A DNA stretch of 64,000 bases from Paraburkholderia edwinii (GCF_019428685.1 NZ_CP080095.1:3472001-3536000); one strand, 5' to 3'; positions 19,316 through 30,075 are shown, counted from the first letter of the stretch. Program-made: numbers and translations. Notes: generated from the letters alone by a model not told the origin.

Positions 19316-22300
19316 GTGACGTCTTCCGGATCGGCGCGCGCCGCGCGCCGCAATACTGCATCGCCTGAAAGCGGCATCGAACCCGCCGCTCGCGCCCAGG
19401 CGCAATCAACCGCGGCGACTGACGCGGCCCCGGCCGGCAGCAATGCGAATAACAAGGGCAGCGCCAACGGCGCGAACGCCGGCCGCACACAACGCATCAC
19501 CCAGGCGGCACGCGTCGAGAAAGCGGACAAGGCCGTCAAACCGGTCAAGCCGGTCAAGCCGCCGAAGCTCGCGCAGACCGCGAAGCTGCCCAAGGCCCCC
19601 AAGGTCGTCAAAGCAGCCAAAGCCGCCGCCGCGAATAAAAACGTTGCGGACAGCAAGGCGCACAAAGGCAAGCCCGCCAAAGCGGGTGCCAACGGCGCCG
19701 CTGGCGCGGCGGCTACCACGCTTGCCGATAAAAGCCGCGCGAAGCCGCGTGCGGTGGCCCGCGCCAACACGCTCGACGGCGCCGCCGCCCTGCTCGCCGC
19801 GGCCGCGCCGAAAGACGGCCGCACGCGCGAAGACAAGGACCAGCCGCTTTTCGAAGACATCCGCTATCTGGGCCGCCTGCTCGGCGATGTGGTGCGCGAG
19901 CAGGAAGGCGATGCGGTGTTCGACGTCGTCGAGACGATCCGCCAGACGGCGGTGCGCTTTCGGCGCGAGGACGACAGCGTCGCCGCGCAGACGCTCGACA
20001 AGAAGCTGCGCGCGCTGAACCCCGCGCAGACCGTCAGCGTCGTGCGCGCATTCAGCTTTTTCTCGCACCTCGCGAATATCGCGGAAGACCGCCATCACAA
20101 CCGGCGCCGCCGGATTCACGAGCTGGCCGGCTCGTCCGCGCAGCCCGGTACGGTCGCGCATGCGCTCGAGCGGCTCGACAAGGCCGGCGCGGCGCCGACG
20201 CCGGTCGTGCAGCAATTCTTCGACGACGCGCTGATCGTGCCGGTACTGACCGCGCACCCGACCGAGGTGCAGCGTAAAAGCATTCTCGATGCGCAACACG
20301 ACGTCGCGCGCCTGCTTGCCGAACGCGACCAGCCGCTGACCGCGCGCGAGCGTGCGCAAAACGACGCTTTGCTGCGCGCGCGCGTGACGTCGCTGTGGCA
20401 AACGCGGATGTTGCGCGACTCGCGCCTGACCGTCGCCGATGAAATCGAGAACGCGCTGTCGTATTACCGCGCGACGTTTCTCGCCGAGATTCCCGCGCTC
20501 TATGCGGACATCGAGGCGGCGCTTGCCGAACATGGTCTCGCCTCGCGTCTGCCGCCGTTCTTCCAGATGGGCAGCTGGATCGGCGGCGACCGCGACGGCA
20601 ATCCGAATGTGACCGCCGAGACGCTCGAACTCGCGATCTCGCGCCAGGCAACCGTGATCTTCGAGCACTACCTCGAAGAAATTCACCAGCTCGGCGCCGA
20701 ACTCGCCGTGTCGTACCTGCTCGCCGGCAGCAGCGATGCGCTGAAGGCCTTGGCCGATGCATCGCCGGACCGCTCGCCGCATCGCGTCGACGAGCCGTAC
20801 CGTCGCGCGCTGATCGGCGTCTACGCGCGCATGGCGGCCACCGCGCGCGAGCGGCTTGGCGAAGGCGTCGTCGCGATGCGGCAGGCAAGCCGCGATGCGA
20901 AACCGTACGCCGACGCCGACGAATTCGTGCGCGATCTCGACGTGCTGACCGAATCGCTTGCGCAGCATCACGGCGAATCGCTCGCGACGCCGCGGCTCTC
21001 GCCGCTCGTGCGGGCGGCCGAAGTGTTCGGCTTCCATCTCGCGTCGATCGACCTGCGCCAAAGCTCCGATGTGCACGAAGCGGTGATCGCGGAACTGCTG
21101 CAGCGCGCGGGCGTGGTCGACAACTACGCTGCGCTGCCTGAAGCTGAAAAGCTCGAAGTCCTGCTTGCCGAGCTTGCGCAGCCGCGTCTGTTGCGCTCGC
21201 CGTACATCGAGTATTCGGATCTCGTCAAAAGCGAGCTCGGCGTGCTCGAGGAAGCACGCGTGATCCGCCAGAAATTCGGCCTCCGCGCCGTGCGCAACTA
21301 CATCATTTCGCACACCGAGACGGTCAGCGATCTCGTCGAAGTGATGTTGCTGCAGAAGGAAACCGGCCTGCTGCAGGGTCTGTTCGGCGCCGCGCATGCA
21401 CCGGCGCGCGCGGGCGTGATGGTCATTCCGCTGTTCGAAACGATCCCCGACTTGCGCAACGCGCCGCACATCATGCGCGACCTGATGGCGCTGCCCGGTA
21501 TCGAAGCGATCATTGAGCATCAGGGCAACGAGCAGGAAGTCATGCTCGGCTACTCGGACAGCAACAAGGACGGCGGCTTCCTGACGTCGAACTGGGAGCT
21601 GTATCGCGCGGAACTCGCGCTCGTGTCGCTTTTCAACGAACGCGGCGTCACGCTGCGGCTTTTCCACGGTCGCGGCGGCACAGTCGGCCGCGGCGGCGGC
21701 CCGACCTATCAGGCGATTCTGTCGCAGCCGCCTGGCACCGTCGACGGGCAGATCCGCCTGACCGAACAGGGCGAAGTGATCGCGAGCAAGTTCGGCAATC
21801 CGGCGATCGGCCGGCGCAATCTCGAAACCGTGATTGCGGCGACGCTCGAAGCGTCGCTCGCGCCGCACGGCAATGCGCCGGCGCAGCTGCCCGCGCAACT
21901 GTCCGTCTTCGAGGAAACGATGCAAAGCCTCTCCGACGCAGCGATGCAGGCGTACCGCGCGCTTGTCTACGAAACGCCGGGCTTTGTCGAGTACTTCTTC
22001 GCGTCGACGCCGATCACCGAGATCGCCGAGCTCAATATCGGCAGCCGGCCCGCCTCGCGCAAGCTGCAGGACCCGAAGAACCGCAAGATCGAAGATCTGC
22101 GCGCGATTCCATGGGGTTTTTCGTGGGGCCAATGCCGTCTGCTGCTGACGGGCTGGTACGGCTTCGGCAGCGCGGTCGGCGGCTGGCTCGACGCGTCGTC
22201 CAACGACAGCGAACGCTCGCGCCGCGTGCAGCTGCTGCGCCAGATGCACAAGACGTGGCCGTTCTTTTCGAACCTGCTGTCGAATATGGACATGGTGCTC

Positions 22301-22627
22301 GCGAAGACCGACCTCGCGGTCGCCTCGCGCTACGCGCAGCTCGTTGCAGACAAGAAGCTGCGCAAGCTCGTGTTCGAGCGCATCGTCGCGGAGTGGGAGC
22401 GCACGTCGGACGTGCTGTCGGAAATCACGGGCAAGAAGGACCGGCTCGCCGATAATCCGCTGCTCGCGCGCTCGATCAAGAACCGCTTCCCGTATCTCGA
22501 TCCGCTGAACCATCTGCAGGTCGAGTTGCTGAAGCGCCATCGCGCGGGCGACAAGAACACGCGCTTGCGGCGCGGGATTCATCTAACGATTAACGGGATT
22601 GCCGCCGGTTTGCGCAATACCGGTTAA
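19316..22627 (+). CDS. ppc: Phosphoenolpyruvate carboxylase with a long basic N-terminal tail
   Basis: 1103 aa from a GTG start (GAGGA upstream). The catalytic core starts near residue 175 ([16 protein letters not shown]) and carries the active-site His motif [13 protein letters not shown] and the [13 protein letters not shown] loop; it ends with [19 protein letters not shown] as in all PEPCs. The enzyme carboxylates PEP to oxaloacetate. The first ~160 residues are Ala/Lys/Pro-rich with repeated KPVKP and KAAK motifs, resembling histone H1-like tails, and are absent from E. coli PEPC. Start could be later, but no better site is seen. Confidence 0.93.
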   Translation: MTSSGSARAARRNTASPESGIEPAARAQAQSTAATDAAPAGSNANNKGSANGANAGRTQRITQAARVEKADKAVKPVKPVKPPKLAQTAKLPKAPKVVKAAKAAAANKNVADSKAHKGKPAKAGANGAAGAAATTLADKSRAKPRAVARANTLDGAAALLAAAAPKDGRTREDKDQPLFEDIRYLGRLLGDVVREQEGDAVFDVVETIRQTAVRFRREDDSVAAQTLDKKLRALNPAQTVSVVRAFSFFSHLANIAEDRHHNRRRRIHELAGSSAQPGTVAHALERLDKAGAAPTPVVQQFFDDALIVPVLTAHPTEVQRKSILDAQHDVARLLAERDQPLTARERAQNDALLRARVTSLWQTRMLRDSRLTVADEIENALSYYRATFLAEIPALYADIEAALAEHGLASRLPPFFQMGSWIGGDRDGNPNVTAETLELAISRQATVIFEHYLEEIHQLGAELAVSYLLAGSSDALKALADASPDRSPHRVDEPYRRALIGVYARMAATARERLGEGVVAMRQASRDAKPYADADEFVRDLDVLTESLAQHHGESLATPRLSPLVRAAEVFGFHLASIDLRQSSDVHEAVIAELLQRAGVVDNYAALPEAEKLEVLLAELAQPRLLRSPYIEYSDLVKSELGVLEEARVIRQKFGLRAVRNYIISHTETVSDLVEVMLLQKETGLLQGLFGAAHAPARAGVMVIPLFETIPDLRNAPHIMRDLMALPGIEAIIEHQGNEQEVMLGYSDSNKDGGFLTSNWELYRAELALVSLFNERGVTLRLFHGRGGTVGRGGGPTYQAILSQPPGTVDGQIRLTEQGEVIASKFGNPAIGRRNLETVIAATLEASLAPHGNAPAQLPAQLSVFEETMQSLSDAAMQAYRALVYETPGFVEYFFASTPITEIAELNIGSRPASRKLQDPKNRKIEDLRAIPWGFSWGQCRLLLTGWYGFGSAVGGWLDASSNDSERSRRVQLLRQMHKTWPFFSNLLSNMDMVLAKTDLAVASRYAQLVADKKLRKLVFERIVAEWERTSDVLSEITGKKDRLADNPLLARSIKNRFPYLDPLNHLQVELLKRHRAGDKNTRLRRGIHLTINGIAAGLRNTG

Positions 22628-22655
22628 GCACGGTTTCTGCGGTTAGTCGTTGCAA

Positions 22656-22688
22656 GGGCACGCGGTGGCGTCGATGCACCGCGTGCCC
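22656..22688. terminator. Hairpin between convergent ppc and methyltransferase genes
   Basis: A perfect 12-bp stem GGGCACGCGGTG/CACCGCGTGCCC with a 9-nt loop. T-tracts are poor on both sides, so it may stabilise 3' ends rather than act as a classical terminator. Confidence 0.6.
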
Positions 22689-22695
22689 TACTTCG

Positions 22696-23448
22696 TTAAT
22701 GCGCTTCGATCATCAGCGTATCGAGTTCGAAAGATCCATCCGCCTGCACCGCGAAGTAGTCCCTGACTTCTTCCGGCGCACTCTCCCACAGCGAGCGGAT
22801 CGCGCTCACGCGCAGCGCCGGCGTGCGCATGCGCGTGACCCATGCGTCGAAGTCGATCGGCAGCCGCCAGCGCTCTTTTACCTTCGCGGTAAAACCGGCC
22901 TGCTCGAAAAACGCAAGCCACTCGTCGGCGCGGTAATCGCGGATATGCGAGCCGTCGCGCAATAACTCGACCGCCTGCAAGTGCGAATCGATAAGCGGAT
23001 GATCGGCGCCCGCGATATCGATAAAAAGCGCGCGGCCGCCCGGCTTCAGCACGCGGCGCGCTTCGGCGAGCGCCAGCGGCACGTCGTGCCAGTGATGCGC
23101 GCTGAAGCGGCTCACCACCCAGTCGAACGAGGCGTCGTCGAAGGGCAGGCTTTCCGCGGCGCCCTGCTTTGTGCGGATATTGCCCAGACCGCGATCGATT
23201 GCGGCCGTGTCGACGGTGGCGAGCATCGGGCGTGCAAGATCGTAGGCAACCACCGATTCCGCGTGCGGCGCCACCGCAAAGCTCGCGTGCCCCGCGCCGC
23301 AGCCCATGTCGAGTACCGAGCCTTTCGGCGCCTTCGCGACGAGCTTCGCGAGCGTCTGCAGATCCTTGCCCGTCGCGTGGACGGTGCTCGTCAGATAGTT
23401 AGCGGCGGTCGAGCCGAATGCGTCGGCGACCTGGTCTCGATGTCTCAT
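22696..23448 (-). CDS. SAM-dependent methyltransferase (UbiE/type 11)
   Basis: 250 aa. Start at 23448 follows AAGGAGCCAACC. SAM-binding motif I is VLDMGCGAGHASFAVA (around residues 45-60), followed by the acidic end of strand 2 (VAYDLARPML) and AAESLPFDDASFDWV. It methylates an unidentified small molecule. Divergent from the MmyB-family regulator, which probably controls it. Confidence 0.88.
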   Translation of the reverse strand: MRHRDQVADAFGSTAANYLTSTVHATGKDLQTLAKLVAKAPKGSVLDMGCGAGHASFAVAPHAESVVAYDLARPMLATVDTAAIDRGLGNIRTKQGAAESLPFDDASFDWVVSRFSAHHWHDVPLALAEARRVLKPGGRALFIDIAGADHPLIDSHLQAVELLRDGSHIRDYRADEWLAFFEQAGFTAKVKERWRLPIDFDAWVTRMRTPALRVSAIRSLWESAPEEVRDYFAVQADGSFELDTLMIEAH

Positions 23449-23587
23449 GGTTGGCTCCTTGGCCCGCGGTTTTTGCGTCGCGGTTGTTGTATGACCCGTT
23501 TGTAAGGCGTGCGTAAATTGCCGGACGATTACGTGCAAACCGCCGTCGATCGCGACGTGCGGCCTGCTTATGCATGGCCTGAATCGC

Positions 23588-23593
23588 TACAAT
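23588..23593 (+). promoter_or_regulatory. -10-like hexamer upstream of the MmyB-type regulator
   Basis: TACAAT 68 bp before the ATG. There is no good -35 match, so this is suggestive only. Confidence 0.3.
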
Positions 23594-23661
23594 AGAGCGC
23601 CGCTTGTACCGGTACAAGGCAAGCAGCTATTCTGGTATCCACACCACCTGCCTCCCCCGCC

Positions 23662-24498
23662 ATGACTTCGCCGTCCGACGACCCGACATACGAACCTGAG
23701 CACGACACGCCGCCTCCGCTCGACTCGACGCCCGCCCGCGCGCTCGGCGACTTTATCCGCGCGCATCGTGAACGGCTGTCACCGCTCGCGGTCGGCTTGC
23801 CGCCCGGGCCGCGGCGCCGCACGCCCGGGCTGCGCCGCGAGGAAGTCGCACAACTGTGCGGCGTGAGTCCGACCTGGTACACGTGGATCGAGCAAGGCCG
23901 CCCGGTATCGGCATCGGCCGATGCGCTCGCGCGCATCGCGGTGGCCCTGCAGTTGTCGCGCGCCGAACGCGCGTATCTGTTCGAGCTCGCCGCGCAGCGC
24001 GACCCGGCCGAGCCGGAGACCGCCGGCACCGATGCGCCCGCGATGCTGCTCAAGACCGTGCAGCTCGTGCAATCGCCTGCCTACGTGCTCGACCGTCAAT
24101 GGAACGCGATCGCATGGAACGCGCCGGCGGCGGACCTGTTCGTCGGCTGGCTCGACGGCGACCACGACCGCAACCTGCTGCGCTATACGTTCCTGTCGTC
24201 GGTCGGACACGCGCTGATCGTCGACTGGGAGTCGCGCGCGCAGCGCCTTGCCGCCGAGTTTCGCGCAGACTCGATCCGCCATCTGAACGATGCGCCGACG
24301 CGTGCGCTGATCGACGCGCTTGTCGGCGAAAGCGATGCGTTCGCGCACTTCTGGGCGTCGCAGGATGTCGGCGAGCGCGAAGGCGGCCGCCGCGAGTTCG
24401 AGCATCCGCGCGACGGGCGCGTCGCCTACGATCAGATCACGTTCAAGCCCGCGCATCGCGAAGACCTGAAGCTTGTCGTGCTCGTACGCGAAGGCTAA
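23662..24498 (+). CDS. XRE-family regulator with MmyB-like ligand-binding domain
   Basis: 278 aa. The N-terminal HTH has the hallmark RRTPGLRREEVAQLCGVSPTWYTWIEQGR (first part near residues 52-70), typical of MmyB-type actinobacterial/proteobacterial regulators. The C-terminal half (SPAYVLDRQWNAIAWNAPA, RYTFL, DWE..AQRLAAEFR) matches the MmyB ligand-binding fold, proposed to bind fatty-acid-like ligands. It is divergent from a methyltransferase gene; such regulators often repress a neighbouring oxidoreductase or transferase. Ligand unknown. Confidence 0.88.
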   Translation: MTSPSDDPTYEPEHDTPPPLDSTPARALGDFIRAHRERLSPLAVGLPPGPRRRTPGLRREEVAQLCGVSPTWYTWIEQGRPVSASADALARIAVALQLSRAERAYLFELAAQRDPAEPETAGTDAPAMLLKTVQLVQSPAYVLDRQWNAIAWNAPAADLFVGWLDGDHDRNLLRYTFLSSVGHALIVDWESRAQRLAAEFRADSIRHLNDAPTRALIDALVGESDAFAHFWASQDVGEREGGRREFEHPRDGRVAYDQITFKPAHREDLKLVVLVREG

Positions 24499-24720
24499 CG
24501 GCCCGGCGGGACACGACGCGCCGACGCGGCTCGCCACGCATAGGGTCGTTGCCGCGCGAGGCAGAATTCTGCTCGCCGAATGCTAAAATCTGCTTTTTCG
24601 CCAACGAGCGCGGCGCGACTCTGCTCCACGGGCAGACCGCAAGCAGAATGATCGGGCGCCCACGCGCCCCGCTGTCCGCGCCCTTCCACCCGCATTGATC
24701 GCCATTCGCGTCCTCATATC
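24499..24720 (+). promoter_or_regulatory. argH upstream region
   Basis: 222 bp without an ORF of interest. TAAAAT at 24584-24589 is a plausible -10 element, giving a leader of about 125 nt; a matching -35 is not clear. Confidence 0.3.
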
Positions 24721-26127
24721 ATGACGTCCCAACTGCACAAAAAAGGCGAAGCCTGGTCGGCTCGCTTCTCCGAGCCGATGTCGGAACTCGTCAAGCGCTA
24801 CACGTCGTCGGTTTTCTTCGACAAGCGTCTCGCGTTCGTCGATATCGAAGGGTCGCTCGCGCACGCATCGATGCTCGCCGCGCAGAACATCATCTCCGCT
24901 GACGACCGCGCGTCCATCGAGCGCGGCATGGCGCAGATCAAGGGCGAAATCGAGCGCGGCGAATTCGAATGGCAGCTCGATCTCGAAGACGTGCATCTGA
25001 ATATCGAGGCGCGCCTCACCGCGCTGATCGGCGATGCGGGCAAGCGTCTGCATACGGGCCGTTCGCGCAACGACCAGGTCGCCACGGACATTCGCCTGTG
25101 GCTGCGCGGCGAAATCGACCGCATCGGCGGCCTGCTGAAGGATCTGCGCGGCGCCCTGATCGACCTCGCGGAACAGAACGCGGAGACGATCATGCCGGGC
25201 TTCACGCACCTGCAGGTCGCGCAGCCGGTCACGTTCGGGCACCACCTGCTTGCCTACGTCGAAATGTTTTCGCGCGACACCGAGCGCATGCTCGATGCAC
25301 GCAAGCGCGTCAATCGCCTGCCGCTCGGCGCGGCGGCGCTCGCCGGCACGAGCTATCCGATCGACCGTCACGCGGTGGCAAAAACGCTCGGCTTCGACGG
25401 CATCTGCGCGAACTCGCTCGACGCCGTGTCGGACCGCGACTTCGCAATCGAATTCACGGCGGCCGCGGCGCTCGTCATGACGCACGTGTCGCGTTTCTCC
25501 GAAGAGCTCGTGCTGTGGATGAGCCCGCGCGTCGGCTTTATCGATCTCGCGGACCGCTTTTGCACGGGCTCGTCGATCATGCCGCAGAAGAAAAATCCCG
25601 ACGTGCCCGAACTCGCGCGCGGCAAGACCGGCCGCGTGAACGGCCATCTGATGGCGCTGCTCACGCTGATGAAAGGCCAGCCGCTCGCGTACAACAAGGA
25701 CAATCAGGAAGACAAGGAACCGCTGTTCGACACCGTCGACACGGTAGCGGACACGCTGCGCATCTTCGCGGAAATGGTGGCCGGCATCGCGGTGAAGCCG
25801 CAGGCCATGCGCGCCGCCGCGCTGCAGGGCTTCTCGACGGCCACCGACCTCGCCGATTACCTCGTGAAGCGCGGTCTGCCGTTCCGTGACGCGCACGAAG
25901 CGGTCGCGCATGCGGTGCGGATCTGTGTCGACCGCAACTGCGATCTCGCCGACCTCACGCTCGATGAAATGAAGCGCGAATTGCCGAACGTCGCGCATCT
26001 GATCGGCGACGATGTGTTCGAGTATCTGACGCTCGAGGGTTCGGTGGCGAGCCGCAATCATCCGGGCGGCACGGCGCCGGATCAGGTGCGCGCCGGGGTG
26101 CAGGCTGCGCGCGCGGCGTTGAAATAA
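24721..26127 (+). CDS. argH: Argininosuccinate lyase
   Basis: 468 aa, full length. Final step of arginine synthesis: argininosuccinate to arginine and fumarate. The superfamily signature [12 protein letters not shown] with catalytic Ser is intact, as are [12 protein letters not shown] and TGTHLQ-equivalent [12 protein letters not shown]. Belongs to the fumarase/aspartase superfamily, tetrameric and cytoplasmic. Convergent with the LprI-like gene, and near the arginine/lysine-type decarboxylase gene. Confidence 0.97.
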   Translation: MTSQLHKKGEAWSARFSEPMSELVKRYTSSVFFDKRLAFVDIEGSLAHASMLAAQNIISADDRASIERGMAQIKGEIERGEFEWQLDLEDVHLNIEARLTALIGDAGKRLHTGRSRNDQVATDIRLWLRGEIDRIGGLLKDLRGALIDLAEQNAETIMPGFTHLQVAQPVTFGHHLLAYVEMFSRDTERMLDARKRVNRLPLGAAALAGTSYPIDRHAVAKTLGFDGICANSLDAVSDRDFAIEFTAAAALVMTHVSRFSEELVLWMSPRVGFIDLADRFCTGSSIMPQKKNPDVPELARGKTGRVNGHLMALLTLMKGQPLAYNKDNQEDKEPLFDTVDTVADTLRIFAEMVAGIAVKPQAMRAAALQGFSTATDLADYLVKRGLPFRDAHEAVAHAVRICVDRNCDLADLTLDEMKRELPNVAHLIGDDVFEYLTLEGSVASRNHPGGTAPDQVRAGVQAARAALK

Positions 26128-26172
26128 GAGAGACTGCAGCGATGCCGCGTATTGATCGCGCGGCATCACGCG

Positions 26173-26976
26173 CTAGTCGTTCCCCGCCGTCTCGGCGAGC
26201 TTTTTCAGCGTCGCTACGCGCGCGCCGATCACGTCGATGCGTTGACGCGCATCGCCGAGCGGCGCGGTTGCGTCGCGATACGCAGCCCACGCCTGCTGCG
26301 CGCGCCACAACACCGGCCAGGTGCGCTGCGGCATCTTGTTCACGAGGCGCCGGTAGTACTGGTTGACGTCGGCGCTCGCATGCACGCACTGCGCGTCGGC
26401 CAGACACGAGCGCAGCGGCGGCGGCGCATCGACTGCGTCCGTCTTCGCCACGACGGCGCGTAGCGCCAGCGCGCGATCGCGCACCGGCTGCAAACGCAGA
26501 TCGCCTTCCGAAAGCTGATAGCGCGAGCCGTGCGTGGTCGCCGTGACGGCCGCGAGCATCTGAATTTCCGCTTCGCGCCACGCCTTCCAGCGGTCTTCGC
26601 TCGCCTGCCAGCGCTTGCGCTGCGCGGCCGGTACTTTCGTCAGCACCTTCTGGAACGACTGGTCGATCGACGCTTGCCAAGCGAGCCGCGCCGTATCCAT
26701 GCATTGCAATTGCCCGGCCGTCGACGACATGTCGGCGCGCGCGAGGCACGTGCGCATGGCCGCATCGATCGGATCGGCCGCGGCCACTTCGGCGCGCACG
26801 GCCGACGGCCATGCCACCACGCCGACGCATACCGCCGCTGCCACCACTGCCGCCGATATCGCGGCCACGCCTACCCGCGCCGACAGGGCAACCCGCGCGC
26901 GAACAACCGCGGGCGTCGCTACAGGCAACCGCCGTAATCCCATCCAACCCATCCAATCTGTCAAACCCTTCACCAT
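26173..26976 (-). CDS. LprI/DUF1311-like secreted protein
   Basis: 267 aa from the ATG at 26976, just downstream of the decarboxylase stop; an earlier ATG at 27012 would overlap that gene. One strongly hydrophobic segment (about residues 34-60, ending PSAVRA) serves as a long signal peptide or anchor. The mature part contains two DUF1311-like Cys pairs (CLARADMSSTAGQLQCMD and CLADAQC) and the W..AR..W pattern of LprI-type lysozyme-inhibitor proteins. Its N-terminus carries a short 9-bp duplication giving WMGWMG. The lysozyme-inhibitor function is only an analogy. Confidence 0.7.
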   Translation of the reverse strand: MVKGLTDWMGWMGLRRLPVATPAVVRARVALSARVGVAAISAAVVAAAVCVGVVAWPSAVRAEVAAADPIDAAMRTCLARADMSSTAGQLQCMDTARLAWQASIDQSFQKVLTKVPAAQRKRWQASEDRWKAWREAEIQMLAAVTATTHGSRYQLSEGDLRLQPVRDRALALRAVVAKTDAVDAPPPLRSCLADAQCVHASADVNQYYRRLVNKMPQRTWPVLWRAQQAWAAYRDATAPLGDARQRIDVIGARVATLKKLAETAGND

Positions 26977-26990
26977 CCGCCTGGCCGCCG

Positions 26991-29279
26991 TCAGTTTCCG
27001 TTGCGCACGCAATCGACAAAATACTCGACGCGGCCGTTGATCACTTCGCCGACGAGCCCGTGGATATCGGTGTGGAAACCCGGGAAACGCTCGTTGAACT
27101 CACGCGCGAACTGCAGATAGCTGACGATCGTGCGGTTAAAGCGCTCGCCCGGAATCAGCAGCGGAATACCGGGCGGATACGGTGTCAGCAGGATCGACGT
27201 GACGCGGCCTTCGAGTTCGTCGATCGGCACCCGGTCGATCTCGCGGTGCGCGAGCTTCGCGAACGCGTCGGACGGCTTCATCGCCGGCTCCATGTTCGAC
27301 AGGTACATCTCGGTGGTCAGACGCGCGATGTCGTTCGCGCGATAGACGCTGTGAATCTGCTCGCAGAGGTCGCGCAGACCGATGCGCTCATACGCCGGAT
27401 GCTGCGCGACGAACTCGGGCAGCACGCGCCACAGCGGCTGGTTGTTGTCGTAGTCGTCCTTGAACTGCTGCAGTTCGGTGACCATCGAGTTCCAGCGGCC
27501 CTTCGTAATGCCGATCGTGAACATGATGAAGAACGAGTACAGCCCCGTCTTCTCGACGATGATGCCATGCTCCGCCAGATACTTCGTGACGATCGCGGCC
27601 GGAATGCCGGTTTCGCCGAACTCGCCGTCCACCGTCAGCCCCGGCGTGATGATCGTGGCCTTGATCGGATCGAGCATGTTGAAGTTTTCGGCGAGCGCGC
27701 CGAAGCCATGCCAATGATCGTTCGGACGCAGCATCCAGTCTTCGCGCGAGCCGATGCCTTCTTCGGCGAGTTCGTCCGGGCCCCAGACCTTGAAGAACCA
27801 GTCGGCGCCGAACTCGTCGTCGACCTTGCGCATCGCGCGGCGGAAGTCGAGCGCCTCGGCAATCGATTCCTCGACGAGCGCCGGACCGCCCGGCGGCTCC
27901 ATCATCGCCGCCGCGACGTCGCACGACGCAATGATGGCGTACTGCGGGCTCGTCGACGTATGCATCAGATACGCCTCGTTGAAGCGATGGCGGTCGAACG
28001 TGCTGTTCTCCGAGTCCTGCACGAGAATCTGCGATGCCTGCGAGATCCCGGCGAGCAGCTTGTGCGTGGAGTGCGTCGCGAACACGAGCGCGCCCGTGCG
28101 CGGCCGGCCCGCGCCAATCGCGTGCATGTCCTGATAGAACGCGTGGAACTCGGCGTGCGGCAGCCAGGCTTCGTCGAAATGCAGCGTGTCGAGCAGATCG
28201 CCCAACAGGTCTTTGATCATTTCGACGTTGTAGATCACACCGTCGTACGTGCTTTGCGTGATGGTCAGGATGCGCGGCTTGAGGTTCGGGTTCTTCGCCA
28301 GCGCCTCGCGTGCGAACGGATTCGCTTCGATCTTCTTGCGGATGTTTTCCGGCTTGAACTCATCGCGCGGAATCGGCCCGATGATGCCGAAATGATTGCG
28401 CGTCGGCGTGAGGAACACCGGAATTGCATGCGTCATCGTGATCGCGTGCAGGATCGACTTGTGGCAGTTACGGTCCACCAGCACGATGTCGCCCGGCGCG
28501 ACCGTCGCGTGCCAGACAATCTTGTTCGACGTCGACGTGCCGTTGGTCACGAAGAACAGATGGTCGGCGCTGAAGATGCGCGCCGCGTTGCGCTCCGATG
28601 CCGCAACCGGGCCCGTGTGGTCGAGCAGCTGACCGAGTTCGTCGACGGCATTGCAGACGTCCGCGCGCAGCATGTTCTCGCCGAAGAACTGGTGGAACAT
28701 CTGGCCGAGCGGGTTCTTCAGGAACGCGACGCCGCCCGAGTGGCCGGGGCAGTGCCACGAATACGAACCTTCTTCGGCGTACTGCACGAGTTCCTTGAAG
28801 AACGGCGGCGCGAGCGAATCGAGATACACCTTCGCTTCGCGAATGATGTGGCGCGCAACGAATTCCGGCGTGTCCTCGAACATATGGATGAAGCCATGCA
28901 GTTCGCGCAGGATGTCGTTCGGCAGGTGGCGCGAGGTGCGCGTCTCGCCGTACAGGAAGATCGGGATATCCGCGTTGCGGCGCCGCACCGCGGCGACGAA
29001 TGCGCGCAGGTCGATGATGGCGGGCGCGAGTTCGGGCGCGTCGCTGTCGGTCGCGTTTTCGACGTACGGCAACAGCTCGTCGTCGTCGATCGACAGGATG
29101 AAGCACGAGGCGCGGCTCGACTGCTGCGCGAACGAAGTCAGATCGCCATAGCTCGTCAGCCCGAGTACTTCCGCGCCTTCTTTCTCGATCGCTTCGGCAA
29201 GCGCCCGGATGCCGGAACCCGAGATGTTCTCGGAGCGGAAATCTTCGTCGATGATGACGACGGGAAAACGAAACTTCAT
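26991..29279 (-). CDS. PLP-dependent arginine/lysine/ornithine decarboxylase
   Basis: 762 aa, fold type I, with the N-terminal wing domain (response-regulator-like), PLP domain and C-terminal domain of the acid-inducible family (CadA/LdcC/AdiA/SpeC). The Schiff-base lysine lies in ATHSTHKLLAGISQ, and SYSWHCPGHSGG and the HFDEAW motif are intact. Start at 29279 follows TTGGAGAATCGCCCC. It decarboxylates a basic amino acid, consuming a proton. In Burkholderiaceae the gene sits beside dcd, as here. Arginine, lysine and ornithine cannot be told apart by eye. Confidence 0.92.
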   Translation of the reverse strand: MKFRFPVVIIDEDFRSENISGSGIRALAEAIEKEGAEVLGLTSYGDLTSFAQQSSRASCFILSIDDDELLPYVENATDSDAPELAPAIIDLRAFVAAVRRRNADIPIFLYGETRTSRHLPNDILRELHGFIHMFEDTPEFVARHIIREAKVYLDSLAPPFFKELVQYAEEGSYSWHCPGHSGGVAFLKNPLGQMFHQFFGENMLRADVCNAVDELGQLLDHTGPVAASERNAARIFSADHLFFVTNGTSTSNKIVWHATVAPGDIVLVDRNCHKSILHAITMTHAIPVFLTPTRNHFGIIGPIPRDEFKPENIRKKIEANPFAREALAKNPNLKPRILTITQSTYDGVIYNVEMIKDLLGDLLDTLHFDEAWLPHAEFHAFYQDMHAIGAGRPRTGALVFATHSTHKLLAGISQASQILVQDSENSTFDRHRFNEAYLMHTSTSPQYAIIASCDVAAAMMEPPGGPALVEESIAEALDFRRAMRKVDDEFGADWFFKVWGPDELAEEGIGSREDWMLRPNDHWHGFGALAENFNMLDPIKATIITPGLTVDGEFGETGIPAAIVTKYLAEHGIIVEKTGLYSFFIMFTIGITKGRWNSMVTELQQFKDDYDNNQPLWRVLPEFVAQHPAYERIGLRDLCEQIHSVYRANDIARLTTEMYLSNMEPAMKPSDAFAKLAHREIDRVPIDELEGRVTSILLTPYPPGIPLLIPGERFNRTIVSYLQFAREFNERFPGFHTDIHGLVGEVINGRVEYFVDCVRNGN

Positions 29280-29292
29280 GGGGCGATTCTCC

Positions 29293-29334
29293 AAAAAGAA
29301 CGACCGCTGCTAGTCAATGTTGTCAGCAGCGGTC
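29293..29334 (-). terminator. Terminator of dcd
   Basis: On the minus strand, a 10-bp stem GACCGCTGCT/AGCAGCGGTC is followed by GTTCTTTTT, between dcd and the decarboxylase gene. Confidence 0.82.
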
Positions 29335-29369
29335 CCCGTATTGCGGTAAGTCAGAGCGCTATAAAAGCG

Positions 29370-29939
29370 TCACGTTTTCGGCAACGTCACGCCGTGCTGA
29401 CCTTGGTATTTGCCGCCGCGATCCGCGTACGACACGTCACAAATTTCGTCGCTTTCGAAAAACAACACCTGCGCGACACCTTCGTTCGCGTAGATTTTCG
29501 CAGGCAAAGGTGTCGTATTTGAGAACTCCAGCGTGACATGCCCTTCCCACTCCGGCTCGAATGGCGTCACGTTGACGATGATGCCGCAGCGCGCATACGT
29601 GGATTTGCCCAGACACACGGTCAGCACGCTGCGCGGAATGCGGAAGTACTCGACCGTGCGCGCCAGCGCGAACGAATTCGGCGGGATGATGCAGACATCG
29701 CCCTTGAAATCGACAAACGACTTCTCGTCGAAGTTCTTCGGATCGACGATCGTCGAGTTGATGTTCGTAAAAATCTTGAATTCGTCTGCGCAGCGAATAT
29801 CGTAGCCGTAGCTCGACGTGCCGTAGCTGACGATCTTGCGGCCGTCCTCGGACGTCCGGACCTGCGACGGCTCGAACGGCTCGATCATCTTGTGCTCGGC
29901 GGCCATGCGCCGGATCCACTTGTCGGACTTGATGCTCAT
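29370..29939 (-). CDS. dcd: dCTP deaminase
   Basis: 189 aa, standard length. Converts dCTP to dUTP for thymidylate synthesis. The signature S-S-T/Y-GYDIR segment is present ([14 protein letters not shown]), as are the active-site motif KSTYARCGI and the C-terminal [12 protein letters not shown] that closes over the nucleotide. Start at 29939 gives the usual [13 protein letters not shown]; its ribosome-binding site is weak. The leader contains the 11/12-bp tandem array at 29971-30075. Confidence 0.96.
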   Translation of the reverse strand: MSIKSDKWIRRMAAEHKMIEPFEPSQVRTSEDGRKIVSYGTSSYGYDIRCADEFKIFTNINSTIVDPKNFDEKSFVDFKGDVCIIPPNSFALARTVEYFRIPRSVLTVCLGKSTYARCGIIVNVTPFEPEWEGHVTLEFSNTTPLPAKIYANEGVAQVLFFESDEICDVSYADRGGKYQGQHGVTLPKT

Positions 29940-29970
29940 AAGGTGAACGCTGCTGACGTGACGGTGTTGA

Positions 29971-30075
29971 CGGGTAAGACTCGGGACAAACTCGGGGCAA
30001 CCTCGGGGTAAGACTCGGCGTGTAGCTCGGGGTAAAACTCGGGGTAAAGCCCGGCGTGAAACGCGGGATAAACGC
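29971..30075. repeat. 11/12-bp tandem array (9 units) upstream of dcd
   Basis: Nine units related to CGGGGTAAGACT: three of 11 bp followed by six of 12 bp. It sits 31-136 bp before the dcd start codon. Frames across it give artificial FTP/SFTP repeats. Confidence 0.85.

Noticed and set aside
19406..22582. 1058-aa minus-strand ORF antisense to ppc
   Set aside because: Typical high-GC antisense shadow, rich in Arg and His, no motif.
26811..29522. 903-aa plus-strand ORF antisense to the PLP decarboxylase
   Set aside because: Shadow of a gene with intact active-site motifs; composition non-protein-like.
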